DNA from: Arthrobacter sp. zg-Y1171
GTDB taxonomy: Bacteria; Actinomycetota; Actinomycetes; Actinomycetales; Micrococcaceae
Assembly (NCBI RefSeq): GCF_025244845.1
Contig: NZ_CP104264.1
Span: 2,418,001 to 2,482,000 of the forward strand
Direction: 5' to 3'
DNA length: 64,000 nucleotides
In this document: piece after piece, positions 9,401-18,071 of the stretch
Layout: each line of letters starts with the position of its first letter
Position numbering within the stretch: position 1 is the first letter of the stretch
Notes under the pieces: model-generated
What the model saw: the letters and a program-made list of their open reading frames with translations, nothing else
Database searches by the model: none
Told to the model about the DNA's origin: nothing
Position numbers and translations under genes: made by a program

Positions 9401-9427
9401 CAGGATAGCCCCGCTACTTGAAGCTAT
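9401..9427. repeat. Inverted repeat in the hpf leader/promoter region
   Basis: GGATAGC (9401-9407) and GCTATCC (9421-9427) form a 7-bp inverted repeat with a 13-nt spacer, about 70-95 nt upstream of the hpf start. It could be an operator or a leader stem. No regulator is identifiable from it. Confidence 0.4.
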
Positions 9428-9459
9428 CCATACTCAACACGTTAGATCACCGTGGAGCT

Positions 9460-10395
9460 TTATTCACGTCCCTCGTTTCCGTTTCCGACGTCCATGGAAC
9501 GTGGCCCCGGAACGGCAGGGTCTGCGGGACTTGTGTTACGTGCCGGGGCCGGTGTGGCTGCCAGGACGGCGGCACCCTCTACCCGGGCGCCGGCCCGGCG
9601 CAGTGCCCGTGCCGTCTCCGCAATAGTGGCTCCCGTGGTCAGCACGTCATCAACCACCAGGCAGTTGACTCCGGTTAGTCCTCCGGGCCGACCGGCGGTC
9701 ATGGTGTTCCGGACGTTGCGCCGCCGCGCGTTGCGGCCAAGTCCCTTTTGCGGGCCGGACGCGCCGGCCGGTCCTCCCCCGCGGCTCCGCAGCCGTGTGC
9801 CCGCAGGGCCGTACCCGGCAGGTATGGACACAAGGGAAGCCACGGCACAGCCGGCCGGCAGCAAATGCCGGCGCCGGAGCCGCGCCAGCAACAGTGCCAG
9901 CGGAAAATAGCCGCGTCTGCGAAGCGAGCCGCCCGTGCCGGGAACCGGAACCAGCAGCAGTGGAATATCCCCAGCCCTTCTGCGTGCATCCGTTACCGCG
10001 GCCTGCAGGACTCCGGCCAGGGCCGGGGCCAGGAACCCGGCCAGGTCGGTGTGCCCCCGGTTCTTAAAAGCCAGGAGGGTCCGCGCGAGCCCGCCTGTAT
10101 ACACACCTGCAGCCAGGACCGGCAGCGGGACAAAGAGACCCGGACCAGTGCCGGGGACCGGAGCTCCCGGTTCTGCGGCTGGAAGGGCGCCGGCACCTTC
10201 CTGCGCGGAATACGGATGCAGCGTGCCGCGCCGGATCCCCGCCGCACAGATCCTGCACAAAGAATGATCCGGCGCTCCGCAGGCCACGCATGACACAGGC
10301 GCAAGCCCGGCGGCCAAGCCGGACACCGCCGCGGCGATTCCCTGTCCCGCCGGGGAGTAAAGCAGCCGGTCCAGCTGCCGGTTCGGCATATCCAT
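9460..10395 (-). CDS. ComF-family phosphoribosyltransferase-like protein
   Basis: About 311 residues. It has an N-terminal double Cys pair typical of ComF proteins (SCVACGAPDHSLCRICAAG) and a C-terminal phosphoribosyltransferase-fold domain with the PRPP loop CLVVDDVLTTGATIAET. ComF in naturally competent bacteria helps single-stranded DNA uptake; in actinobacteria the homologue (M. tuberculosis Rv3242c) has no proven role. The frame continues upstream to ATG 10455, but those 20 residues are Arg-rich and unlike the family, so ATG 10395 is preferred. Neither start has a good ribosome site. It lies 115 nt after lpqB, in the same direction. Confidence 0.85.
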   Translation of the reverse strand: MDMPNRQLDRLLYSPAGQGIAAAVSGLAAGLAPVSCVACGAPDHSLCRICAAGIRRGTLHPYSAQEGAGALPAAEPGAPVPGTGPGLFVPLPVLAAGVYTGGLARTLLAFKNRGHTDLAGFLAPALAGVLQAAVTDARRRAGDIPLLLVPVPGTGGSLRRRGYFPLALLLARLRRRHLLPAGCAVASLVSIPAGYGPAGTRLRSRGGGPAGASGPQKGLGRNARRRNVRNTMTAGRPGGLTGVNCLVVDDVLTTGATIAETARALRRAGARVEGAAVLAATPAPARNTSPADPAVPGPRSMDVGNGNEGRE

Positions 10396-10510
10396 CCGTC
10401 CACGATGGGGCCGGCGCGGACCCAACGCGCGGCGGTGCCGCCCGCCCGGGGACATCCAACCGGGCGATTGGCTCGATCAGGCCGCTGTGGAGGAAATCAG
10501 GAGCGCTGCA

Positions 10511-12244
10511 TCACCCCGGGAAAGCCGGGTCCCGGATTCCTTCCGTCCGGAGCGTCCAGCTACTGCCGACCTTGTTGAAGATGCCCTCTGAGGTCTGGAT
10601 GAAAATGTCTTCAGCGCCGTTTCCTGCGCTCAGTCCCGTAATTCCTTCCTTCACGGAAAGCGGATCCGGAACGCGTGCTGTGCTGAGGATTACCGGCGCG
10701 GCTTCCTCGGCACCGGACTGCACCGCAACCACTGTGTCTTCCGAGGCCCATTTGACCCGGTCCACGGCCCCCGCTTCCGGGGGCACCTGAAGAATTGTCG
10801 GAACCGTGAGGGAGACGGGAACACCTTCGGGTGACCTCACGACGCCGGCAATCATGACCTCGCTGCGTCCGTCCCGGTTCGCCGCCACCAATGCCCGCGT
10901 ACCATCGCGGGATATCCGCAGTTCAGTCACGGTTTGACCCTCCAGCCACGGCGCGGAAAGCACGGCCGCGGAACTGCTGTTTCCCCCGGGCGGTATCGCG
11001 AGAACCTGGGATCCGGTGCCCGTGGGTTGGGAGGTCCAGACCCATCGGCGTGGATCCACGCTGGGGGCCGTAAATCTTTCGGCCTCGGCCACCACGGAAA
11101 CGTCCTGTCCGGTTCCCGTCACCAGCAGCGTGTTTTCCTGGCTGTTCAGGAAGGCGATGACCGATCCGTCCACCGACATGGCGGGATGCCGGGGGCCGTA
11201 CTCCGCCACTGAGGGAATATCCCCGATCGGCTCGGGACCGTCGGCGTAGTAGGCAAGTTCGTCCTGATAGACCACAATCTGGGTGGCTCCGGCGGACGGA
11301 TCGGCCACGGCGGACTGCAGCTCGCCGCTGCCCTTGCCCAGGTCAACGTCCCGCTGGTCCACTGTCATGCTCACGGAGGTGACGTTGTTGAGGCCGCGCA
11401 GGTTCTGCTCAAGCTGCTTCACCATCTGCTGGCGGTTCCGGTCGCTGGAGTCCCGCAGCGATTCGGGTGCGAAGTCCACGACAGCCTCTCCCGAGGCCAC
11501 CGGAACGGCATCGCGTGCCAATGCGGTGCCGGCAGGGAAGGCGCTGAGGACTGCGCCCTGGAGGTACGGAGCCGGGCCTACCAGGAGTTCCTTGACGATG
11601 TTGGCGGCAATGCCGGCCCGCTGGATGAACCACCGCGTATCCGGGACCCAGTACTGGTAGTCACTCGAATAGAAGTAGAGGTTATGGGCGATGAAGATCG
11701 CAGGGAAACTGGCGAGGGACACGATGATCCCGTCGGGGACGGCGCTGAGCCTCCACTGTCCCTGCACCTTTTCGAGCCGGACGGGGAATGCTTCGGTGCT
11801 GCCCTCCGGGGCGTCCGTCCGGATGCCCCGGGAATCCACGCTCCCCTGCACTTCCAGCTGGATCTGGAACAGGTCCGGTTCCGGCATGGCCACGATGCGT
11901 GAGGACCGGTAAATGGTCACCCGTTCCGTGGGGGACCATGTAGTCGCCACTTCCGGTGCCAGGAATTGCCGGGCCACGCTGTAATCGTCGGCGGCGCCCT
12001 TACCTGCGTCCATAAAGCCGCGGATGATGTCCTGCGGCGAGGCATCCTCGGCCGGACCCTCGGGTGAGAAAACCGCATCCTCGCCCGTTTCCCCGCTGTT
12101 CTCCGCCGATGCCGTGCCTACCGGTCCGACGGTGGGTATCGAGGAGCAGCCGACCAGGACAAGGACGATGCTGAGCCACAGGACCAGCATCCGTCCGGCC
12201 CGTCCCCGCCGTGCCTGGGGCAGCACCTTCCGCTTAGTAGGCAT
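10511..12244 (-). CDS. lpqB: Lipoprotein LpqB, MtrB-associated
   Basis: Secreted lipoprotein that binds the extracellular domain of the sensor kinase MtrB and modulates MtrAB signalling in actinobacteria. The protein is 577 residues: Arg/Lys-rich start, one hydrophobic segment and lipobox LVGCSS (Cys near residue 33), a GerMN domain (about 220-330) and a C-terminal beta-propeller-like region with repeated SxDG patterns. ATG 12244 is chosen since GAGGAAATTG precedes it and it overlaps the mtrB stop by 11 nt; a longer upstream frame is inside mtrB. Gene order mtrA-mtrB-lpqB is the conserved one. Confidence 0.96.
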   Translation of the reverse strand: MPTKRKVLPQARRGRAGRMLVLWLSIVLVLVGCSSIPTVGPVGTASAENSGETGEDAVFSPEGPAEDASPQDIIRGFMDAGKGAADDYSVARQFLAPEVATTWSPTERVTIYRSSRIVAMPEPDLFQIQLEVQGSVDSRGIRTDAPEGSTEAFPVRLEKVQGQWRLSAVPDGIIVSLASFPAIFIAHNLYFYSSDYQYWVPDTRWFIQRAGIAANIVKELLVGPAPYLQGAVLSAFPAGTALARDAVPVASGEAVVDFAPESLRDSSDRNRQQMVKQLEQNLRGLNNVTSVSMTVDQRDVDLGKGSGELQSAVADPSAGATQIVVYQDELAYYADGPEPIGDIPSVAEYGPRHPAMSVDGSVIAFLNSQENTLLVTGTGQDVSVVAEAERFTAPSVDPRRWVWTSQPTGTGSQVLAIPPGGNSSSAAVLSAPWLEGQTVTELRISRDGTRALVAANRDGRSEVMIAGVVRSPEGVPVSLTVPTILQVPPEAGAVDRVKWASEDTVVAVQSGAEEAAPVILSTARVPDPLSVKEGITGLSAGNGAEDIFIQTSEGIFNKVGSSWTLRTEGIRDPAFPG

Positions 12245-13982
12245 CAATTTCCTCTTCCCGGGCCGGAGCCGCAGCAGTGAGCGCCAGGGGTCCGGCAACG
12301 ACCTCGCGGGGAGACAACGGCACCGGGGATGATTCAAAGCCTGCACCGTGACGGCGGGGAAGCGTCAGGCGGAAGCAGGATCCGTTTCCCGGTTCGCCCC
12401 AGGCCTCGAGCCAGCCGTTGTGAAGCCGTGTGTCTTCGGTGGCAATGGACAAGCCCAGCCCGCTGCCGCCCGTGGTACGTGCACGTGCCGGATCCGCCCT
12501 CCAGAAGCGGTCGAAGACATGGTCGGCGTCCTCTTCGGTCATCCCGATGCCATGGTCGCGGACCGCTATGCCCACAGCATCCTCGGAAGCTGCTATCGCA
12601 ATCTCGATGGGTTCTCCTTCGCCGTGCTCCAATGCGTTCACCAGCAGGTTGCGCAGGATGCGTTCGATCCGGCGCGGGTCGGCGTCCACAACGCAGCTCG
12701 CCTCCTTGGAGACCACAACCACCTCGGAGCCGCAGTTGTTGGCGAGCGGCTCGGTGGCGTCAATCACGTCACGGACAATATGGAAGACATCGGTAGGTTC
12801 CAAATCGAGCGCGGCCGCCCCGGCGTCGAACCGGGAAATCTCCAGCAGGTCCGCCAGCAGCGCCTGGAACCGTTCCACTTGGTGATACAGCAGTTCGGTG
12901 GAGCGCCGGTACATCGGATCAAAGCTGTCGCGTGCTTCGTAGAGCACCTCCGCGGCCATGCGCACTGTGGTGAGCGGAGTCCGCAGCTCGTGGGACACGT
13001 CGGAAACAAACACCTGCTGCATACGCGACAGTGTAGCCAGCTGGGTGATCTGGTCCTGGAGCGTGCCGGCCATGCGGTTGAACGACGCCGCCAGGCGTGC
13101 AACTTCATCCTCGCCCTTGACCTCCATGCGCTCCTGCAGCTCCCCCGCTGCCAGCTTCTCCGACACCTCTGCCGCATCGCTGACCGCACCCAGTCCGGCC
13201 TTGGCTACGATCCACGCGATCGTGCCGCTGATGGCAAGCAGCAGGAATCCGGCAATCCAGAGAATCCGGTGGATGTCGTCGAGCGTCTCCTGCATCGAAT
13301 GCAGGTCATAGATCAGGTAGAGGGCATATTCGGAGCTGTCCGGGGGCAGTGTGACCTTGGTGCCGAACGCAATGCCGGGCTCTCCGTTGGCGAGCTCAAG
13401 CGGAGACCAGAACACGTAATCCGTCTCGGACGCTGTGGCGTCGCTGGCAATAACGGCGTCGCTGAGGGCCACGGGAATGCCGCTGGCGGTGATGGTTCCG
13501 CTGTTCACCGAGGACGTGACATACAGGGGGTCCTGGGTCGGCAACGGGGTGAGCAGATAGGTCCGCTGAGCGTCTGCACCCTGCCCTTCCAGCAGCGGAA
13601 GGGTGTCCATGACCAGCCGGTCGGTACCCTCCCGGTCGCTCGCGGCGGTGTCCCGGAAGTTGTCCTTCACCTTGGACAGACCGGCCGTCGCTTCGGTCCG
13701 GAACTGGGTCAGCCGCTCTTCATAGAGGGAATCGGCAATCTGATGGGAGAGGAAAGCACCGATCCCCGCGCCGGCGAGCGCCACCAGGAGGAGCGTGGAA
13801 ACGACTGTCTTGAACTGCAGGGACCTCCGCCACTGGCGGGCGATCCGATGGAAAGTGGCACGCCGGAAGGAATCGCGCAGGTGCGCCAGGCCCTGCAGGG
13901 CCATGTCCAATTTAGGGGATTTCCCGGCCATCCCGGCCAGGAGCCCCGGCAACTTAGCTCTGACCCGCTTTGTATCCGACAC
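12234..13982 (-). CDS. mtrB: Sensor histidine kinase MtrB
   Basis: Membrane sensor of the MtrAB two-component system, which controls cell-wall metabolism, division and osmotic response genes. The protein is 582 residues with an N-terminal helix (about 58-80), an extracellular sensor domain, a second helix (about 242-265), HAMP, HisKA with phospho-acceptor His in FVSDVSHELRTPLT, and a HATPase domain with N box (NLLVNALEHGEG), G1 (DHGIGM), F box (FDRFWRADPAR) and G2 (GGSGLGLSI). Start GTG 13982 lies 29 nt inside the mtrA end, indicating coupling. It is followed by lpqB with an 11-nt overlap. Confidence 0.97.
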   Translation of the reverse strand: MSDTKRVRAKLPGLLAGMAGKSPKLDMALQGLAHLRDSFRRATFHRIARQWRRSLQFKTVVSTLLLVALAGAGIGAFLSHQIADSLYEERLTQFRTEATAGLSKVKDNFRDTAASDREGTDRLVMDTLPLLEGQGADAQRTYLLTPLPTQDPLYVTSSVNSGTITASGIPVALSDAVIASDATASETDYVFWSPLELANGEPGIAFGTKVTLPPDSSEYALYLIYDLHSMQETLDDIHRILWIAGFLLLAISGTIAWIVAKAGLGAVSDAAEVSEKLAAGELQERMEVKGEDEVARLAASFNRMAGTLQDQITQLATLSRMQQVFVSDVSHELRTPLTTVRMAAEVLYEARDSFDPMYRRSTELLYHQVERFQALLADLLEISRFDAGAAALDLEPTDVFHIVRDVIDATEPLANNCGSEVVVVSKEASCVVDADPRRIERILRNLLVNALEHGEGEPIEIAIAASEDAVGIAVRDHGIGMTEEDADHVFDRFWRADPARARTTGGSGLGLSIATEDTRLHNGWLEAWGEPGNGSCFRLTLPRRHGAGFESSPVPLSPREVVAGPLALTAAAPAREEEIDAY

Positions 13983-14631
13983 CGCGCACCGTCAATACAA
14001 TCTCGGGTGCTTCGGGGTCGCGTTCAATCTTTGAGCGGAGCCTCTGCACATGCACATTCACCAGCCGCGTGTCGGCGGCGTGGCGGTACCCCCAGACCTG
14101 TTCGAGCAGCATCTCGCGGGTGAAAACCTGCCAGGGCTTGCGTGCCAGTGCCACGAGCAGGTCGAATTCCAGCGGCGTGAGGGAAACACTGTCGCTGCCC
14201 CGGGTCACGGAATGGCCCGCAACATCAATGGAGACTTCGCCGATCCGCAGGGTCTCCGGCGATTTCTGGTCGCCCGGGCGCAGCCGGGCACGCACGCGCG
14301 CCACCAGTTCGGCGGGCTTGAAGGGCTTGGGCACATAATCGTCGGCGCCGGATTCGAGGCCGCGCACGACGTCGGACGTGTCGGACTTGGCGGTGAGCAT
14401 CACGATGGGGGTGTCGGACTCGCTGCGGATCTGCCGGCACACTTCGATGCCGTCGATGCCGGGAAGCATCAGGTCCAGCAGCACCAGGTCCGGCTTGCTG
14501 TTGCGGAATACTTCAAGTGCGGAGGAACCGTCGGCACAGAACACCGGTTCAAACCCGTCGTTGCGCAGCACGATACCGATCATTTCGGCGAGTGCTTCGT
14601 CGTCGTCTACGACCAGTATGCGTGCCTTCAT
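13954..14631 (-). CDS. mtrA: Response regulator MtrA
   Basis: OmpR/PhoB-type response regulator of 225 residues, partner of MtrB. The receiver domain (1-115) has the acidic pocket DDD (9-11), phospho-acceptor Asp53 in LLDLMLPGIDG, Thr in MLTAKSD and Lys in VPKPFKPAEL. A winged-helix DNA-binding domain follows (about 128-225; LTPLEFDLLVALARKPWQVF, VNVHVQRLRSKIE). Start ATG 14631 has an AGGGAGCT site. It heads the operon mtrA-mtrB-lpqB, probably expressed from the 208-nt region it shares divergently with the plus-strand operon at 14840. Confidence 0.98.
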   Translation of the reverse strand: MKARILVVDDDEALAEMIGIVLRNDGFEPVFCADGSSALEVFRNSKPDLVLLDLMLPGIDGIEVCRQIRSESDTPIVMLTAKSDTSDVVRGLESGADDYVPKPFKPAELVARVRARLRPGDQKSPETLRIGEVSIDVAGHSVTRGSDSVSLTPLEFDLLVALARKPWQVFTREMLLEQVWGYRHAADTRLVNVHVQRLRSKIERDPEAPEIVLTVRGVGYKAGQS

Positions 14632-14839
14632 AGCTCCCTGTTTCCGCTGCTTGACTCACGCGCCGCTGCGCGCCCGGAGCAGCATCGACTGCCGCTCCCC
14701 CGGCGTTAAAGCCGACTAGGTTAATCCCTATCATCCTAAGGGACACATTTCCCGCCACGGCTCGCCGGGTGCTGTTTGGGCGGAGCGTCACTATAGTCGA
14801 GGTAAATAGACGCTAGTGCCTGCGGGGGAACGGCTGAGG

Positions 14840-16153
14840 ATGAGCGAGCAAGAACACAACAACCGGAACAACAGCGGCCCGGACAGCGGACAGCAAACCA
14901 CGGCGCAGAACGACGGCGCCGGGGGGCCCGTGCCCGGAATACCGCAACCGCCCGTAAATCCATGGGCGCAGCAGGCTCCCCCGCCACCCGGATTACCTCA
15001 GCCGCCGGTAAACCCGTGGGCGCAGCAGCAGGGTAATGCGTGGACACAGCCACCCGCCGCACCGGGGTACGCGCCCCCGGCATCCGCCTGGGAGCAGCCC
15101 AATCCCTACCGGGGCGGCCCCCTCCCCCAGCCCGGCTACACGCCGCCGCCCAAACCGGGCATCATTCCCCTGCGTCCCCTAGGACTGGGTGAAATCCTGG
15201 ACGGCGCGTTCCAGGCGTGCCGCCGCAATGCGTTGGCCGCCTTCGGCAACGCGTTTGTAGTCCAGGCCGTCATAACGCTGCTGGTTGTCGGATTGGGTGC
15301 GGGCTTCTTCGTCTCCGTAGACGGGTGGCTGCAGAGCGGATCGGCGAGCGGAGAAGTCACAGGGCCGGTCCTGGGGACGGTCGTCGGGGCGGTTTCGACC
15401 CTCGGCGGCCTCTCCCTGGCCGGGGTACTGATTGTCCAGGGCCTCCTGGTCCTTCCGGTGGTGCGGTCCATCCTTAACCTGCGGACCGGCTTCGGCCAGG
15501 TCTGGCGGCTGGCGCGCGGATCGCTCGGTCCGCTTGCCGGCCTCGCCTTACTGATGCTGGCCGGTGCCGCCGTGGGCGTCACGGTCCTCGCCGTGCTGGT
15601 TTACCTGATCATCGATACTCTCGGTGCAGCCGGGCTGCTCGTGGTGATACCGGCCCTGTTCGCGGTGGTTGCCGCGGTGGTGTGGGTCTCGGTGAAACTC
15701 TCCCTCGCACCGGCAGCACTGGTATTGGAAGGTATCGGTGTCTTTCCTGCGATTCGGCGGTCCTGGCGCCTCACCGGGCGCAACTGGTGGCGCACCTTCG
15801 GGATCATGGCCCTGACGAGCCTGATCGTCAATGTCCTGTCCCAGGTCCTTACGGTCCCGCTCTCCTTCGCCGCGAGCATGCTCACCCTGACGGACAGCAC
15901 CGTCCTCATCGGCGTCAGCGTTGTCCTGATCTTCGCCTTCTCCCTGCTCCTGACCGCGGTGGCCTGCGGCTTCCAAAGTGCCGTCACAGCCCTGCTGTAT
16001 GTCGACCTCCGCATCCGCCGGGAAGGCTTCGACCTTGCCTTGATGAAGGATCAGGAGAATCCGCAGGCACAGGATTCCGACTTCCTGCCCGGCCGGAATG
16101 CCGTGCCCATGGCCCGGAACACGCCGCATGGTCCCCCTGCGGGCATGAAGTAG
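14840..16153 (+). CDS. Glycerophosphoryl diester phosphodiesterase membrane-domain protein
   Basis: Multipass membrane protein of about 437 residues. The cytoplasmic N-terminus (1-110) is Pro/Gln/Gly-rich and contains two near-copies of PQPPVNPWAQQ. The rest matches the GdpP-type membrane domain found alone in many Gram-positives: the lead-in IIPLRPLGLGEILDGAF, then about six hydrophobic segments, ending in a hydrophilic tail. No phosphodiesterase catalytic domain is attached, so it is not itself a predicted hydrolase. ATG 14840 is preferred over GTG 14816 because the upstream GGGGGAA sits at normal distance. It opens the operon with DUF4129, DUF4350, MoxR and DUF58, with which it is usually found in actinobacteria. 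Confidence 0.85.
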   Translation: MSEQEHNNRNNSGPDSGQQTTAQNDGAGGPVPGIPQPPVNPWAQQAPPPPGLPQPPVNPWAQQQGNAWTQPPAAPGYAPPASAWEQPNPYRGGPLPQPGYTPPPKPGIIPLRPLGLGEILDGAFQACRRNALAAFGNAFVVQAVITLLVVGLGAGFFVSVDGWLQSGSASGEVTGPVLGTVVGAVSTLGGLSLAGVLIVQGLLVLPVVRSILNLRTGFGQVWRLARGSLGPLAGLALLMLAGAAVGVTVLAVLVYLIIDTLGAAGLLVVIPALFAVVAAVVWVSVKLSLAPAALVLEGIGVFPAIRRSWRLTGRNWWRTFGIMALTSLIVNVLSQVLTVPLSFAASMLTLTDSTVLIGVSVVLIFAFSLLLTAVACGFQSAVTALLYVDLRIRREGFDLALMKDQENPQAQDSDFLPGRNAVPMARNTPHGPPAGMK

Positions 16154-16155
16154 AC

Positions 16156-16842
16156 ATGCCGTCCACAGCACGCCCATGGTTCGGCGCCGCCGGGGAAGCC
16201 CCGATCGAGCCCGATGCAGACCAGGCGCGGGACTGGGCGCGCGAAGAGTTGTCCAAGCGCGTGTACGAAGAAGCCCAACCCGGCCTGCTCGACCGGTTCT
16301 GGGCACGGGTCGGCAAGTGGCTGAACGAGTTGTTCGAGGATGCGGACGGGCTCGGCGCGGGTCCCGGAGTCCTGATACTGGTCCTGGCCGCCGTCGTGCT
16401 GGTGGCCGTCGCCATTCTCGTGATTCGCCCCCGGTTGAATGCGTCCGTGAAAAAGCGGACCGGGGTCTTCGCCCACGACGTCGTGGAACGGGCAACCGAC
16501 CACCGTATCCGCGCGGAGCAGGCCGCCGCGGAGCACCGCTGGAATGATGCCCTTGCCGAGTCTTTCCGCGCGATGGTCCGCTCGGCGGAGGAACGGGTCA
16601 TCTTCGATGCCCGGCCGGCCCGAACGGCTGCCGAAGCCGGTACCCGGCTGGCCGCCGCCTTCCCGGACCACCGCCCCGGGATCACCTGGATCCAGCAGCG
16701 GTTCGATGAGGTGCTCTACGGGAAGGCGGTTGCCGCGGAACCGGATTACGGACGCGCAGCCGCCCTTGATACGGCTTTGGAAGCAGCCCGGCCGGCAACT
16801 CCGGCATCGGCTGAACCGCCGTCGCTGGCGGTGCCGAAGTGA
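16156..16842 (+). CDS. DUF4129 domain membrane protein
   Basis: Protein of 228 residues starting only 2 nt after the previous stop. A hydrophilic N-terminus with DWAREELSKRVYEEAQPGLL and RFWARVGKWLNELFE precedes one transmembrane helix (about 73-95). A cytoplasmic helical DUF4129 domain follows, with the signature WNDALAESFRAMVRSAEER and IFDARPARTAAE. DUF4129 proteins commonly accompany transglutaminase-like, MoxR and DUF58 genes and are thought to be adaptors of MoxR-type chaperone complexes; the biochemical role is unknown. It overlaps the next gene by 4 nt (GTGA). Confidence 0.88.
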   Translation: MPSTARPWFGAAGEAPIEPDADQARDWAREELSKRVYEEAQPGLLDRFWARVGKWLNELFEDADGLGAGPGVLILVLAAVVLVAVAILVIRPRLNASVKKRTGVFAHDVVERATDHRIRAEQAAAEHRWNDALAESFRAMVRSAEERVIFDARPARTAAEAGTRLAAAFPDHRPGITWIQQRFDEVLYGKAVAAEPDYGRAAALDTALEAARPATPASAEPPSLAVPK

Positions 16843-18071
16843 GCCGGGCCGCCAGTGAAGCGGCGCCCGCCGGCGGCCTTGAAGCCAGCGGCGGCAATGA
16901 GGAGCCCGGGCAGCCCCGGAGCCGCGGCAGGTTCACGGCCTGGCTGCGCCGGCACCGGGTCCCGCTTCTGCTTCTGCTGCTGCTCTGCGCAGTTGTGGTT
17001 GCTTCCGTCTGGGGACGCGCTGACCACGACACCGCTGCGCTCTCCCCCGCCAACCCTGCCCCGGACGGAGCCATGGCTGCCGCCGAAATCCTGGCGGACC
17101 GGGGAGTGGACGTACAGCACCACCAGACGATGGCGGAAGCGCTGGCCGCCCTTGAGGATAATCCCGGGGCGACTTTGCTGTTCCTTGACCCCTCGGGCTT
17201 CCTCACCGGTGAACAACGCCAGGACCTCGCCGATGCTGCCGGCCGGGTAGTGCTCGTGGAACCGTCCTTTGAGCAACTGGCGGATTTCGCCCCCGAGATC
17301 CGTTCCGCCGGGCTCCTTCCCGAGGATCCCGACCGTCACCGGCTCGACGCCGGCTGCGGCAACCGGGATGCGGAGGCCGCCGGTGCCGTTGAAGCCGGCG
17401 GGAAAACCTACCGCGGTCCGGTCACCTGTTTCCCGGCTCCCGGCAGCCAGGGCACCGACGCCGCGGGTTCCTACGCGGCCACCACGAGCGGATCCGCCGT
17501 GGTGCTTGGCAGCGCCGACCTGATCGCCAACGAAAGCGTCGCACGCGAGGGCAACGCCGCACTGGCCTTTCGAACGCTCGGCGCGGACGACACACTGGTC
17601 TGGTACCAGGCCGGCCCCTTCGACGTTCCCCCTTCGGAAGCGCCCGCCGATCCCTTCTCCCTACTGCCCGCATGGGTGAATCCGCTCCTGTTCTGGCTCC
17701 TGCTGGTCGCCTGCGCGGCTGCGTTCTGGCGGGGACGCAGGCTCGGCCCGCTGATGGAGGAACCCCTGCCCGTTATCGTCCATGCGGCCGAGACCGCTGA
17801 GGGCCGGGCCCGCCTGTACCAGGACAGCCAGGCTGTGGCCCATGCGGCCGCCACCCTGCGTGCGGCGGCCTTGACGCGCCTGGCGGCACACCTGCGGGTG
17901 GGACCGGGAGCCGGCGTTGACACGGTCACGCGTGCGACGGCGAACGCATCCGGCCGCAGCTATTCCGAGACCGACCATCTGCTCAACCAGCGACTGCCCG
18001 GAACCGGCGCGGAACTCGTGCGCTGGGCCCGGGACCTGAAAAACCTAGAGGAAGAGGCCACTTCATCATGA
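16839..18071 (+). CDS. DUF4350 domain membrane protein
   Basis: Protein of 410 residues. A cytoplasmic N-terminus of about 37 residues is followed by a helix (about 39-60), an extracytoplasmic Rossmann-like DUF4350 domain (about 75-260, start NPAPDGAMAAAEILADRGVDV) that resembles the IFT/GATase-like domains of Gldg-type proteins, a second helix (about 273-295; WVNPLLFWLLLVACAAAFW) and a cytoplasmic tail with RGRRLGPLMEEPLPVIVHAAE. The tail pattern is typical of the family next to MoxR. GTG 16839 and the stop at 18071 both overlap neighbouring genes by 4 nt, so the whole group is probably made in fixed ratio. Function unknown. Confidence 0.87.
   Translation: MSRAASEAAPAGGLEASGGNEEPGQPRSRGRFTAWLRRHRVPLLLLLLLCAVVVASVWGRADHDTAALSPANPAPDGAMAAAEILADRGVDVQHHQTMAEALAALEDNPGATLLFLDPSGFLTGEQRQDLADAAGRVVLVEPSFEQLADFAPEIRSAGLLPEDPDRHRLDAGCGNRDAEAAGAVEAGGKTYRGPVTCFPAPGSQGTDAAGSYAATTSGSAVVLGSADLIANESVAREGNAALAFRTLGADDTLVWYQAGPFDVPPSEAPADPFSLLPAWVNPLLFWLLLVACAAAFWRGRRLGPLMEEPLPVIVHAAETAEGRARLYQDSQAVAHAAATLRAAALTRLAAHLRVGPGAGVDTVTRATANASGRSYSETDHLLNQRLPGTGAELVRWARDLKNLEEEATSS

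Noticed and set aside
12348..14123. Long plus-strand open frame opposite mtrB and mtrA
   Set aside because: It spans two clear genes on the other strand and has low-complexity, family-less sequence; an antisense shadow.
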